This document shows positions 20,129 through 29,140 of a DNA stretch of 64,000 nt, piece after piece (position 1 is the stretch's first letter; every line of letters starts with the position of its first letter). A program made the translations under genes and the position numbers. The notes beneath the pieces are model-generated. The model made no database searches and was not told where the DNA came from. It saw only the letters and a list, made by a program, of their open reading frames with translations. This DNA is from JANXQG01 sp963804375 (lineage in GTDB: Bacteria; Planctomycetota; Planctomycetia; Pirellulales; Thermoguttaceae), in assembly GCA_963804375.1 (NCBI GenBank), contig CAWDQE010000011.1:1-64000 (forward strand), written 5' to 3'.

Positions 20129-21732
20129 GCAACAACCACAAAGGCATCGACGACCTGTTGGCCGCAGGCCGCAGCCCGCAGCGTCTCCGCGGTGCCGCGG
20201 TCGAGGACTTCTTCCGCCGGATGCGAGCGCCATTCACAGCCGTCCCGTCAAGCATCGTACCAACCACCGCGCCTAGCTCACGGACGGTGTCCAGAGAACG
20301 TCCGGCATTTCCCGTCGATGTCTTCCCGGCGGCTGTCGCCAGGTTTGCTCGGCAGATCGCCGCGGCGATGGGTTGTCCGGTGGACTTTGCCGGCGTCGGC
20401 GTGCTGGTCACCGCCGGAGCGGCCATCGGGGCCGCCCGCTCCATCCACGTCAAGGGCGGATGGTTCGAAAAACCCGGCATGTACGCAGCCATCGTCGCGG
20501 AACCGGGCCAGGCCAAGACGCCTGCCTTGAAGGCCGTGATGAACCCCATCTACGAAGAGCAGGATCGCTTGGCCGAGAACTACAAGGCCGAGGTTCGTCG
20601 CTATAAACAGGCGAAAGAAGAGTGGCGGCACAACCCACGGAGCCCGTCCGAGGACGGCGATAGCCTGTGCGATGAACGACCAACCGCGCCAGTTGAACCG
20701 TTGCCTCTTCGCCATCTTTTCGTCTCGGACACCACCATCGAAGCACTGGGCGTCAACCTGGAAAGTAGCCGCAAGGGTGTGCTCGTTTTCCGCGACGAAG
20801 TGTCGGGCTGGGTCGCTTCCATGAACCAGTACCGGCATGGTGCCGACCGCCAGTTCTTCCTTTCGGCCTGGAGTGGCGAGATGGTCAAAGTCGACCGCAA
20901 GAGCCAGACAACGTCCATTGTCATTCCGCATCCTTTTCTTTCCGTACTTGGCGGAATCCAGCCTGACCTTCTCGGCCAGCTCGAAGCCGAGGGGCACCGT
21001 GAAGACGGCTTCTTGCATCGCATTCTGTTCTCCTATCCGGCAGGTCAACCCTTCCAAAACTGGTCTGATCAGGAGCTTGATGAAGAGCTTCAACAGGAAT
21101 GGAGCGTCGTGCTGAATCGCCTGCTGGGCCTTGAACCTGCCAGGCCGGAAGGCTCGTCGGAGCGTCCTCGTGTGATTCACTTCAGCGACGACGGTCGGCA
21201 GGCATTCAAGACTTTCATCAACGAACTGGCCGTTCAGATGAACACGGGCGACGCCCCGCCGCACATGCTCGGCGCAGCGGCCAAGCTGCGAAGCTATTGC
21301 GCCCGGTTCGCCCTGACGATTCACGAGCTGCGATGGGCAGCAAATGAGTTCGAGGCCAGTTGGGGCGAGGGCACCGTAGACGCCGAGGATGTTGCCAGGG
21401 CCGTGCGTCTCTGCCGTTACTTCGAGCAGCATGCCGCGATCGTCCACGGCCACCTGAAGGAGTCTGATGACGACAAGAAAGTGGCCACGCTCGTCGCCTG
21501 GATGCGCCGACGGGGCCTGGTGAGCTGTACGGCCCGCGACATCTGCCGGAGCGGCTTGGCCGGCACCAAGAGAGCCAGGGTAGCGCAGGAGATCATGGCC
21601 GCGGCCGTGGACATGGATATCGGGGAATGGGCTGACCCTGGGAACCTGAACCATCGGAGCCGACGCTTCCGGTTGTACCTGGAACCAGCGTCACCACCCG
21701 ACAACCCGACAACCACGGACCCGGCGACGTAA
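20125..21732 (+). CDS. DUF3987 replication-associated ATPase-like protein
   Basis: 535 residues. Hallmarks of DUF3987: FPVDVFPAAVARFARQIAAAM, a P-loop-like EPGQAKTPAL, the VFRDEVSGWVASMNQY block with the DE pair of a Walker B, and FLSVLGGIQPDLL...DGFLHRILFSYP. These proteins accompany primases in phages and integrated elements and probably work as helicase-like or primase-associated ATPases. The last codons (PPDNPTTTDPAT) overlap the first two copies of the TGTCGGGT-family repeat (21696-21711, as ACCCGACA). It is translationally coupled to the primase. Confidence 0.85.
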   Translation: MSNNHKGIDDLLAAGRSPQRLRGAAVEDFFRRMRAPFTAVPSSIVPTTAPSSRTVSRERPAFPVDVFPAAVARFARQIAAAMGCPVDFAGVGVLVTAGAAIGAARSIHVKGGWFEKPGMYAAIVAEPGQAKTPALKAVMNPIYEEQDRLAENYKAEVRRYKQAKEEWRHNPRSPSEDGDSLCDERPTAPVEPLPLRHLFVSDTTIEALGVNLESSRKGVLVFRDEVSGWVASMNQYRHGADRQFFLSAWSGEMVKVDRKSQTTSIVIPHPFLSVLGGIQPDLLGQLEAEGHREDGFLHRILFSYPAGQPFQNWSDQELDEELQQEWSVVLNRLLGLEPARPEGSSERPRVIHFSDDGRQAFKTFINELAVQMNTGDAPPHMLGAAAKLRSYCARFALTIHELRWAANEFEASWGEGTVDAEDVARAVRLCRYFEQHAAIVHGHLKESDDDKKVATLVAWMRRRGLVSCTARDICRSGLAGTKRARVAQEIMAAAVDMDIGEWADPGNLNHRSRRFRLYLEPASPPDNPTTTDPAT

Positions 21733-21956
21733 GCCGTTATGCAGAAGAAGATTACAACACGAAAATCTGTCGGGTTCTATGCCCGACCGTCATCCGACAG
21801 GCCCGACAGCGATGTGGAGTGCGGCCTGGACCCAAGGTCGTTTGTCGGGTTGTCGGGCGGTTGTCGGGTACGGTTACCCGACACATTTTGATGACGCAAC
21901 TACCTGGCATTAAACAACTTACAGAAACGAACATGCCCTTGTCGGGTGTGTCGGGC
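21696..21956. repeat. Iteron-like cluster, left of polymerase gene
   Basis: At least ten copies of TGTCGGG(T/C) in either orientation: 21696, 21704 (complement), 21768, 21802 (complement), 21843, 21851, 21862, 21876 (complement), 21940 and 21949, plus partial copies at 21782 and 21794. The region 21733-21981 has no gene of its own. Spacing is irregular, with tight pairs at 8-9 nt. Candidate binding array for a replication initiator or regulator. Confidence 0.7.
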
Positions 21957-21981
21957 GGTATGCAGCCGAAGGAAATACACA

Positions 21982-24276
21982 ATGGAACGAACGATCACAC
22001 TTACCACCACGACCGGCGCCAAGACTGTGCAATATACGGTCTGGGACGGCCAACAGCTCTGCTGGCACCCTGAAGTGCCGCTGGGCCTCGACACGGAGAC
22101 CGAACTGATCACGGACGAGCGGGTGATCCCGCGGCTTGCCTTGGCGACCGCCAGCGACGGCAAGAGTCATGTCGTCATCCACCCCGAGTGCCTGGCCCGC
22201 TTCCTGCTTCAGCACCGCGATGCCCACTTCGTCGCTCACAACGCGCAGTTCGATTTTTGGGTGATCGACAGGCATCTTGGCGATCGCGGAGAGATTGAAG
22301 CCTGCCGCGTGCTGTGGGACGCCTGCCACGAAGGCCGCCTACACGACACTATGATCTTGGACATGCTGATTCAGTTGGCCACGGGCAGGTATCGTAACGT
22401 CAGCGGTAGCCGCAGTGGCGAGGACGAAGCCGCCAAGGTCTATCCCGGAAACTTGGCAGCTATCGCAGCGGACTACACGACGATGCGCCTCTCCAAGGAC
22501 GATCCCTATCGTCTGCGTTTCGGTGAACTGGTGGCGCTGTCGGCGGCGGAATGGGAGCACGTCGATCCGCAGTTCTTCGCCTACGCCGTACCCGACGCCA
22601 TCGCAGTACAGCGCTTGTATCCGGCGATGGCGGAGGTCGCGTATGGGCTGATGTGCGCACATGGTTTTGATCGCCAGGCCACACGATACGACATTTGGCC
22701 CGACGCCCTTCAGCGGTTCGGCTATCTGTCGGAGACCGTCCAAGTGAAGGCCAGCGTGGTCTTGGCTCACATGTTCCGTCAGGGCGTTCATGTTGACCAG
22801 CAGGGCGTACGCGAGCTATCCCTGCAGTACGGCAAGCAGCTTGAAAACCTTATCGAAACGTTGAAGCGAGATTATCCCCAAGTCCTCTCGTTCAAGAAAG
22901 ACGGCTCGCTCAAGCTGACGCCCAAGGGTGGGACGCCTTCCCTGGCCAACGCCAAACTCTTCGCCATGCTAGAGCAGGTGGCCGACGAGATTCGCAACGA
23001 CGGCCACGAGATTACTATACCGCAGAGTTCGGGGAAAAACCCCGGCATATCAAAGAAGATCAAGAAGTGGACGCCCTACCAGGACTGGCACCCCTTCATC
23101 CGGATCTGGGCGGAACTGAAGAGGCTAGAAAAGCTGCAGGGCTTCCTGGCTGGGCTGGACGTCCCCGTGCTTCACTGCTATTACTCATTGTTGACGCGCA
23201 CCGGGCGAACCGCATGTTCCCAGAACAAGAAAAGCAAACTTCCTGGGGCAAATCTGCAGCAGATGCCCAAAGCGTCGGAGTTTCGCCGACTGTTCGTAGC
23301 CCCGGCCGTCGATCAGACTCTGTATATCGGGGACTATTCGGCAATCGAGCTCCGCACGCTGGCAGCGGTCTGCCGCGCACGATACGGCTATTCGAAGCTT
23401 GCGGAAGTGATCGAGCAAGGGGTGGATCCCCATGCCTTCACGGCGGCGGCCATCCAGAACCTGTCATTGGAAGAGTTTCTTGCGCTGAAAAAGGTTGATG
23501 CGGAACGCTTCCGTCATGGCCGGCAGGCATCCAAGGCGATCAATTTCGGGGTCCCAGGCGGGCTCGGGGCCAGCGCTCTGCAATCCTACGCCAAGATCAA
23601 TTATGGTGTGACACTGACGCTGGAGGAGGCCGAGGCGTTCCGGCGAAGGCTGATTACGGACATCTACCCGGAGTTGAACGACCGCGACGGCTATCTCTCC
23701 GATCCGGGCATGTCCTCGCTGGCGAAGCATCTTGGTGTCCAGGAGTGGCAGGTGTGGGAGATACTCGATCGTTCCGGCACGAAAAACCCTATTGCCGCTC
23801 GTGGCGTAGCGAACGTAATCCGCGGCGTTTCAAAAGCTAGCCCGCGATACCAGCAGTCGGTTTGGAACGGCCTGGCACGATTGGCGAAGATGGCTCCGTG
23901 TGCCCCTGAACTCCTGGCAACCATCGAGCGCAAGGTAGGCAGTCAAGCCCTCCACGACCGACTATATCACCTCACCGCGTCGACATTGACCGGGAGGTTG
24001 CGGGCCGGCGTAAGGTTCACCGACAGTAAGAACACGCCGTTTCAGTCGCTCGCGTCGGACGGCGGCAAGTTGGCCCTCTGGAACCTGCTGTACCGCGGTT
24101 ACAACGTCTATGGCTTCATCCACGATGAGATTCTGGTGAGCATGCCTGCGGCTACGGCAGACAAGGAGGCGCAGCAGATCGAGCAGATCATGGTCGATTC
24201 CATGGCGACGGTTTTGAACGGGATTCCTGCGGCGTGCCAGTACACGGTGAGCACGTCCTGGTGCAAGCCGGATTGA
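21982..24276 (+). CDS. Family A DNA polymerase with 3'-5' exonuclease (phage/plasmid type)
   Basis: 764 residues from the ATG at 21982 (GAAGGAA upstream). No 5' nuclease domain. Exonuclease motifs: GLDTETE (ExoI, residues 35-41), HNAQFDFW (ExoII), YAVPDA (ExoIII). Polymerase motifs: YIGDYSAIELR (A), RHGRQASKAINFGVPGGLG (B, with the essential Lys) and GFIHDEILVSMP (C). Such stand-alone replicative polymerases are typical of phages and autonomous elements. It is flanked on both sides by TGTCGGGT repeat clusters. Together with the upstream primase and DUF3987 genes it makes a compact replication module. Confidence 0.92.
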   Translation: MERTITLTTTTGAKTVQYTVWDGQQLCWHPEVPLGLDTETELITDERVIPRLALATASDGKSHVVIHPECLARFLLQHRDAHFVAHNAQFDFWVIDRHLGDRGEIEACRVLWDACHEGRLHDTMILDMLIQLATGRYRNVSGSRSGEDEAAKVYPGNLAAIAADYTTMRLSKDDPYRLRFGELVALSAAEWEHVDPQFFAYAVPDAIAVQRLYPAMAEVAYGLMCAHGFDRQATRYDIWPDALQRFGYLSETVQVKASVVLAHMFRQGVHVDQQGVRELSLQYGKQLENLIETLKRDYPQVLSFKKDGSLKLTPKGGTPSLANAKLFAMLEQVADEIRNDGHEITIPQSSGKNPGISKKIKKWTPYQDWHPFIRIWAELKRLEKLQGFLAGLDVPVLHCYYSLLTRTGRTACSQNKKSKLPGANLQQMPKASEFRRLFVAPAVDQTLYIGDYSAIELRTLAAVCRARYGYSKLAEVIEQGVDPHAFTAAAIQNLSLEEFLALKKVDAERFRHGRQASKAINFGVPGGLGASALQSYAKINYGVTLTLEEAEAFRRRLITDIYPELNDRDGYLSDPGMSSLAKHLGVQEWQVWEILDRSGTKNPIAARGVANVIRGVSKASPRYQQSVWNGLARLAKMAPCAPELLATIERKVGSQALHDRLYHLTASTLTGRLRAGVRFTDSKNTPFQSLASDGGKLALWNLLYRGYNVYGFIHDEILVSMPAATADKEAQQIEQIMVDSMATVLNGIPAACQYTVSTSWCKPD

Positions 24277-24323
24277 CGATCAGGCCGAAGAGGATGGGTG
24301 TCACTATGACGGTCTTTGCTTGT

Positions 24324-24439
24324 ACCCCGACGTACCCGACAAACCCGACAAGGTTCCAACGGCATTCGTAACGGTATGGTATGAAATAGGTTGCGGTGTC
24401 GGGCACTCCTACCCGACAACTACCCGACCTGACCCGACA
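24324..24439. repeat. Iteron-like cluster, right of polymerase gene
   Basis: ACCCGACA (complement of TGTCGGGT) at 24334, 24343, 24411 and 24432, variants at 24324 and 24422, and TGTCGGGC at 24397. Same 8-mer as the left cluster. Nothing coding is apparent between 24277 and 24450. Confidence 0.65.
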
Positions 24440-25129
24440 GGCGGGGAAACTTGGAAGGGTTGATATTGGCTGAATCCCCCACGCTGCCACAGTTAGGACG
24501 CCATTCTTGTAGGCGCCGGTACACCGGAATTCCTGCAAAAGCCTGCTTTGAATCCATCACCAATTGGCCCTGGCAGCCCGTAACGCCGACGGCAGTCCTG
24601 ACCGCACGCCGTGATGGCTGGAGGATTTGTTCCAAGTTCTGCCACACGGATTGAGACAATTTGAACAAAAACGGCCGGAAATGCCCCAATGTGGGACCCA
24701 TTTGGCCCCCGCGCATCGACTTCGGCACATCGGCTGCATTTCGTACGGGGTTCCGCCCACTTGTGCGCTGTCAAGCGTGCCAAGTTCCTCGGTCGCGGCC
24801 ACGGCCAAAAACCCTGTCCATTACTCGCGTCGAAAATACCAGCCCGGCGGGGCGGCCCCGCGACAACCGTCACCACAGCCGCCGAGCATCATGCCCCGGC
24901 TTGGCATCTCCCGCGGGACAGAATGCCCGCCCGGTCTGCCCCCATCGGTCAACGCCCGCCCGCCAACCTAGCCATTCAATCGGGGCGTTTTTTTTTTGAC
25001 AGTGTTTCGGGTCGCATGGGCAACGGCTCGACCAGGGTGGCACTCGGCGTCCAATGTCAGCACGCAGGCTTGCCGAAAGGGCGGCCACGTGGCCGCCGTC
25101 ACGGCCAGCTGCAGAATCAGCTCTGTCGC
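24440..25129. other. Gene-poor stretch after polymerase
   Basis: No convincing gene. Short open frames on both strands here lack ribosome sites and recognisable motifs. A T-tract preceded by AACGCCC (24951-24957) and GGGCGTT (24983-24989) may be a terminator with a 25-nt loop. A perfect 16-bp palindrome GCGGCCACGTGGCCGC sits at 25081-25096. Confidence 0.35.
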
Positions 25130-25157
25130 TTGACGAAGACTTCGGATGTTGTACAAT
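25130..25157 (+). promoter_or_regulatory. Sigma-70-type promoter
   Basis: TTGACG (25130-25135) and TACAAT (25152-25157) separated by 16 nt. It points into the 25.2-26.4 kb region and follows the 16-bp palindrome at 25081, which could be an operator. Inference from consensus only. Confidence 0.5.
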
Positions 25158-25597
25158 GGCCGTAGATCAGTAGTCGTTCCAATATTTGAAACGACCATGC
25201 CGCTGCAAAGCGGCCTATTATGTGCCGCATGGCACTTCGGGGCGAGACGGTCTCGCTGACCAGCCCACTTGTGGGCTCATTCTACTTGGCATGTTCCCCA
25301 GGAACATGTCTAGTGTCTCGTTAGTCCTTCGAGTTTCGTCGAATGGATTTCTTGCCCATTTTGATCGGTCCCGATCGCATTTTGCGTCCCGGTCTTGCCC
25401 CGACCCGCTTCGGCTCATCGCCTGAAGTGGTCCTGCCCCGGGTTTCTTCCCCATTGCCCCTCCGCGGCCGGGTGTTCCAGTCTCTTTCGAGAATCACAGT
25501 TCCCTGTGCTATGGGTCGAGTCCCATGGCCTATGGGCAGTGACGTCAGCCCGGCAAGAGGCAGCTCGGCCCGCCACAGCGAGGAATACGACCTGAAA

Positions 25598-26401
25598 ATG
25601 CCAATAAACACCGCTGAAATTCGAACGAATGCCACAGTCGCGTTGTGGCGTTCAATGCTCGCCGCGGCTGCTTTCGCAGTCATTGCGGCCTTATCTGGCC
25701 TGGTCGCCATTGGTGGCCACGATGGTTGTTTCTTTAATCTTGCAAAGGATCAAATCAATGCAAGGAGTGTGTGCTTGAAGACCGGTCCTTCGACCGGCCA
25801 CGGCGTACATGACGCCGTGAAGACGCCCGTCGGCGACGATTCAGTCGCCGACAATACCCCGGCAAGGGCTGATGAAGCCCGATGCTCAACCTCCGCCGCT
25901 ACCAGCGGCACAAATACCACGGCCAACGCCCGGAATCGGGCGATAGCCAAGAAGGCGGCATCGCCCGCGGATGGGACCGTGTCCTATCTCGATGGCGTCG
26001 CTGCACGAACTTTATCAAAAGGTGGCGATTCGAGCCGCCCTGATGGGCGCGAGTTGCCCGTCGGACCTGATCTGTTCATGGTCTCTGACAGAGGTCACGA
26101 GACACGGTGCGGGGAAAGCGAGCTGAGGAGTACGCTCGACACGTTCTACAGGGCAAAGGTCCATCATTTTGATGACCCCCGGATCTTTCTGGGTACGTGG
26201 CGGCTTGTTCATCAAGATGACGATGACGCAGAGCCCACCTTTGTCATCGATCTGTCGCGATGCGTCACGGGGCTGCTGCCTGCTCTTGAAGCAGGCCGGC
26301 GGAATGACCAGCTCGCGATCTACCATCCGGCGAGCCAGAGCACGATCGACGTGCTGACGGTTATCCGTTCAGAGGAGGTGGAGACGTTGGTACGGGCCTA
26401 A
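25598..26401 (+). CDS. Hypothetical membrane-anchored protein
   Basis: The frame is open from 25343, but the ATG at 25598 is preferred because it puts a membrane helix (SMLAAAAFAVIAALSGLVAIGG) near the N-terminus. 267 residues. A Thr/Ala/Ser-rich middle region follows, then a compact C-terminal part (TLDTFYRAKVHHFDDPRIFLGTW...FVIDLSRCVTGLLPALEAG) with plausible fold but no family I recognise. It may be driven by the promoter at 25130. Coding status is uncertain because the upstream part reads like non-coding sequence. Confidence 0.4.
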   Translation: MPINTAEIRTNATVALWRSMLAAAAFAVIAALSGLVAIGGHDGCFFNLAKDQINARSVCLKTGPSTGHGVHDAVKTPVGDDSVADNTPARADEARCSTSAATSGTNTTANARNRAIAKKAASPADGTVSYLDGVAARTLSKGGDSSRPDGRELPVGPDLFMVSDRGHETRCGESELRSTLDTFYRAKVHHFDDPRIFLGTWRLVHQDDDDAEPTFVIDLSRCVTGLLPALEAGRRNDQLAIYHPASQSTIDVLTVIRSEEVETLVRA

Positions 26402-26622
26402 TCGGTTGCAAGAACGCATCGGTCACGAGCACAGGCTCGGGCCGGTGCGTGTCTTTGCACCAGTACGTTACTTTCATCGTGGCAACACGTAATCTTCAGA
26501 CTTTCAACGAGTACGCCTATCCGGTCCTTGACCGTCCATCGATCCCAGCCATGTCCGGGATCGCCAGCCTGCTTCCCGACCTTCGATCTTGCGGTCCTGC
26601 TGCGGTCTGAACGCACGTGTCT

Positions 26623-26661
26623 GCCGTCCGGCGACTATCCAAGTTGGATAGTCGAGCTTTG
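26623..26661. repeat. 39-bp palindrome-bearing repeat, copy 1
   Basis: Contains CGACTATCCAAGTTGGATAGTCG, an odd-centred perfect palindrome, inside a 39-bp block that recurs at 26947-26985 with three differences. A shorter relative (GACTATCCATCTTGGATAGTG) is at 46266. Perfect symmetry suggests a dimer-binding site. The gap 26402-27086 has no gene. Confidence 0.55.
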
Positions 26662-26946
26662 CCCGCGGCTCCGGCCACCCCGCTCACCCGCTGAGGTCGC
26701 CGCCTGATTCTGCTCTTCGATGGCCCCCAAGTCAGCTTCGACTGCCGGGCCGCGGCCTTCGCGATCGTTCTGGCCGGGCCGCACCGACAACAGCCCGACC
26801 AGGTTGGCGACGGATACGTGCAGCCCCCGTTTATGTCGCCGGGGTGTTCTTCGATCCCGGACAATTGCCCGGGATTCTCGCCGGCCCGCAAGGTCCTCAC
26901 AGGGAGTTGGCCGCGTCCCATATCGAGCCGCCGCTCCCCCTTACAG

Positions 26947-26985
26947 GCCGTTCGGCGACTATCCAAATTGGATAGTCGAGTTTTG
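26947..26985. repeat. 39-bp palindrome-bearing repeat, copy 2
   Basis: Second copy with core CGACTATCCAAATTGGATAGTCG. It lies ~100 bp upstream of the truncated polymerase fragment. The two copies are 324 bp apart in the same orientation. Confidence 0.55.
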
Positions 26986-27086
26986 ACGCCTGCCGGAGTG
27001 TCGACATACTAAACCCCGTCGCAAACCCTGTTCCGGCGCAGGCGTGCGCAAGGCATCTTGCTCGATCGTCTGGCTGCGATCCGGCC

Positions 27087-27422
27087 GTGCAGGTGCCGGC
27101 GGCAAGCAACTTCATTGCCACCCGAAGGACGATGCTGGCCGTGGGTTTTCGGTCCTCTGCTGACTTGTTCTCGCCCGAGGTTTTAGCGGCCACCGCCACC
27201 GACCTTCTCAAGCTGGCCCTGGTCCGCCTGCACGACAGGCTGCCCGACAACGTGAGGATGCTCCTGCCAGTGCATGACAGTGTGTTGCTGGACGTGCCCG
27301 AGCCGCTGGTCGACGAGACCCGCAGCATCGTGCAGGCCGCCATGGAAACCACGCCCGCCGGCTTCACCGTGCCGCTGAAGGTCGAAGTAAAGGCGAGCAG
27401 GACGTGGGCGGAATGCAGGTGA
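27087..27422 (+). pseudogene. C-terminal remnant of a second family A DNA polymerase
   Basis: From about 27165 the reading LFSPEVLAATATDLLKLALVRL...MLLPVHDSVLLDVPEPLVDE matches the last ~85 residues of bacterial-type DNA polymerase I palm domains, with motif C as HDSVLLDVP. The finger domain and motifs A and B are missing, so it cannot be active. Motif C differs from the intact element polymerase (HDEILVSMP), so it is not a recent duplication of that gene. It marks replacement or erosion of an older replication module. Confidence 0.7.
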
Positions 27423-27703
27423 GGGCGACGCCAACTGGTTGCAGACGCGATTGCGAGGATTTGGCCGCCCTCACCCCGACGATGACTGCCAACCGCTTGT
27501 AGTGGCGATCCGCCCTTTTGCCCCAGCTCTCCCCACCCAGCGCCATCGGGCCCCATGCTACCGTGCGAGCCGTTGCCGTGGGCGGAGGATGAGGTTCGCG
27601 CGGGCCAGCCAGCCGAGCCGATCGGAGAGCCAGACCAGGGCCTCGGCGACCAGCAGCGAGAGGACGAAGCGGTTGGACGTGAAGCGGAGACGCGTGTGAC
27701 ATT

Positions 27704-28828
27704 TCATCGCATTATTATCTTGCAGCGAGGGATGGCCTCGCGAAGTGCCTTGACTCCGTCATTTGTCACGTAGTCACCGGTCAGATCCAATGAATGGAGG
27801 TTGCTCAATCGCCTGAGATGCTGAAGCCCCGAGTCGGTAATTTGCGGAGAATAAACGCGTAATTCTCGGAGTTGAACCAGTCCCGCAACGTACTTCAATC
27901 CATCGTCCTCCATATCGCTAATCAGCACCAGGCTTTCGAGCTGCTTCAGGTCTCCTAAACTCTCAAGCGAGGAGTTGTCAGGCGGATTTCCGACTGTGAC
28001 GAAGATGTACAGACGCTTAAGGCATGCCAGTCTTCGAAGATGCCGAAGACCTGCACCGCTGATTGGCGGGCAACCGATTGCGTTCCCTATGTACAACTCT
28101 CGAAGCTGCGTCAGCCCATGCAGGTGTATCAAGGCATCGTCCGTAATGTTGGCACACGAAATCGACAGGATTTCGAGTTGATCCAACCCCTTCAAGCTCT
28201 CAAGTGATTCGTCATCAAGGGCAAGGCACTCACCAATATAGAGCGACTTTAGTCGCGGGAGTTTGCAGAGGTGCAGCAGATCTCCTTGACCAGTGACGAG
28301 CGGCGTCTTGAGGCCAGCTTCCCCGAGGCGGTGATTTGGAAGGTCGTCGATTCTGGCCAGGTTTACATCGTGAAAAAAGTCGTCCTCCAAGAGCCCACGT
28401 AACCACTTCCACTCAGGCGCCTCTTCCCCCGGCCATTCACCCTCTTCCGTTATCTGATAATCATATAATATCTCTCGGCCTCGCTCCCTAAGTGCTCTCA
28501 CGGCGTATCCCTGGGATTTCGCTTCTCTTGCCTTGGTCGCCAGCCAACCACACGGCAGAGCCACGGCCACCATCAGGACTAGCAGCGTGCGAATCCCAAA
28601 CTGAAACCGCCATCGAAAGACCAAGGCCACAGCGAACCACAGCAGCATCGACGCCAGCACGACGCCCACCGCAGCCACCGCGATCAGCACCGTCCAGCCC
28701 TTGTGCTCGTTGAACCCAAACCACCGCCAGCGTTCGGAGAGGAACAGCAGGCCCGTCACCACCATCGAGCCGTAAACCAGCCATCCGGGCGTAGGGCGAA
28801 ACCAGCGACGTTTCTCGGGCGTGTCCAT
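27704..28828 (-). CDS. Membrane-anchored LRR protein (family copy 1)
   Basis: Start at 28828 (MDTPEKRRWFRPTPGW); the longer open frame upstream is not needed. 374 residues. Three membrane segments at ~16-31, 45-72 and 78-97, the last being the family signature RFQFGIRTLLVLMV. From residue ~165 on come LRRs of the form 'LxxLxxLxxLxIxxxxITDxGLxxL'. The C-terminus ALREAIPRCKIIMR matches the conserved tail of the other copies (ALPxCxI). Function unknown; LRRs would lie on one face of the membrane and bind a partner. It is the only LRR copy on the minus strand and is divergent from copy 2. Confidence 0.8.
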   Translation of the reverse strand: MDTPEKRRWFRPTPGWLVYGSMVVTGLLFLSERWRWFGFNEHKGWTVLIAVAAVGVVLASMLLWFAVALVFRWRFQFGIRTLLVLMVAVALPCGWLATKAREAKSQGYAVRALRERGREILYDYQITEEGEWPGEEAPEWKWLRGLLEDDFFHDVNLARIDDLPNHRLGEAGLKTPLVTGQGDLLHLCKLPRLKSLYIGECLALDDESLESLKGLDQLEILSISCANITDDALIHLHGLTQLRELYIGNAIGCPPISGAGLRHLRRLACLKRLYIFVTVGNPPDNSSLESLGDLKQLESLVLISDMEDDGLKYVAGLVQLRELRVYSPQITDSGLQHLRRLSNLHSLDLTGDYVTNDGVKALREAIPRCKIIMR

Positions 28829-29140
28829 GCCTGCTATCATACCGCGCCACCAGCGGCCCTGCCAGAATGAGGTCTGCGAGCGATGCCCCGACGCACGCCC
28901 GCGTTCTGGCCGCCGTTGCCCGCCGCACGAAGGTTGCCGGTGAGGCCATGGGTGCTGGAATTGCCGGAACGGGCCCCTTGTGGTGCAGATTGGGGCGGCG
29001 CGGTACAATAGAGGCGAGACGCTGGGCGCTCCAGGTTGGGGCGGCGTCGGGTATCCGGCCACAAGACGCACCTCACAAGGCGCCGAGATGCGGAACAGGA
29101 CCTCCATTTGTCCGAGTTTGTCACAACGTAGGGCTGAATT

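Noticed and set aside
24451..24999. Several 60-130-residue open frames on both strands after the polymerase gene.
   Set aside because: Overlapping in all frames, no motifs, no ribosome sites; typical of high-GC non-coding sequence.
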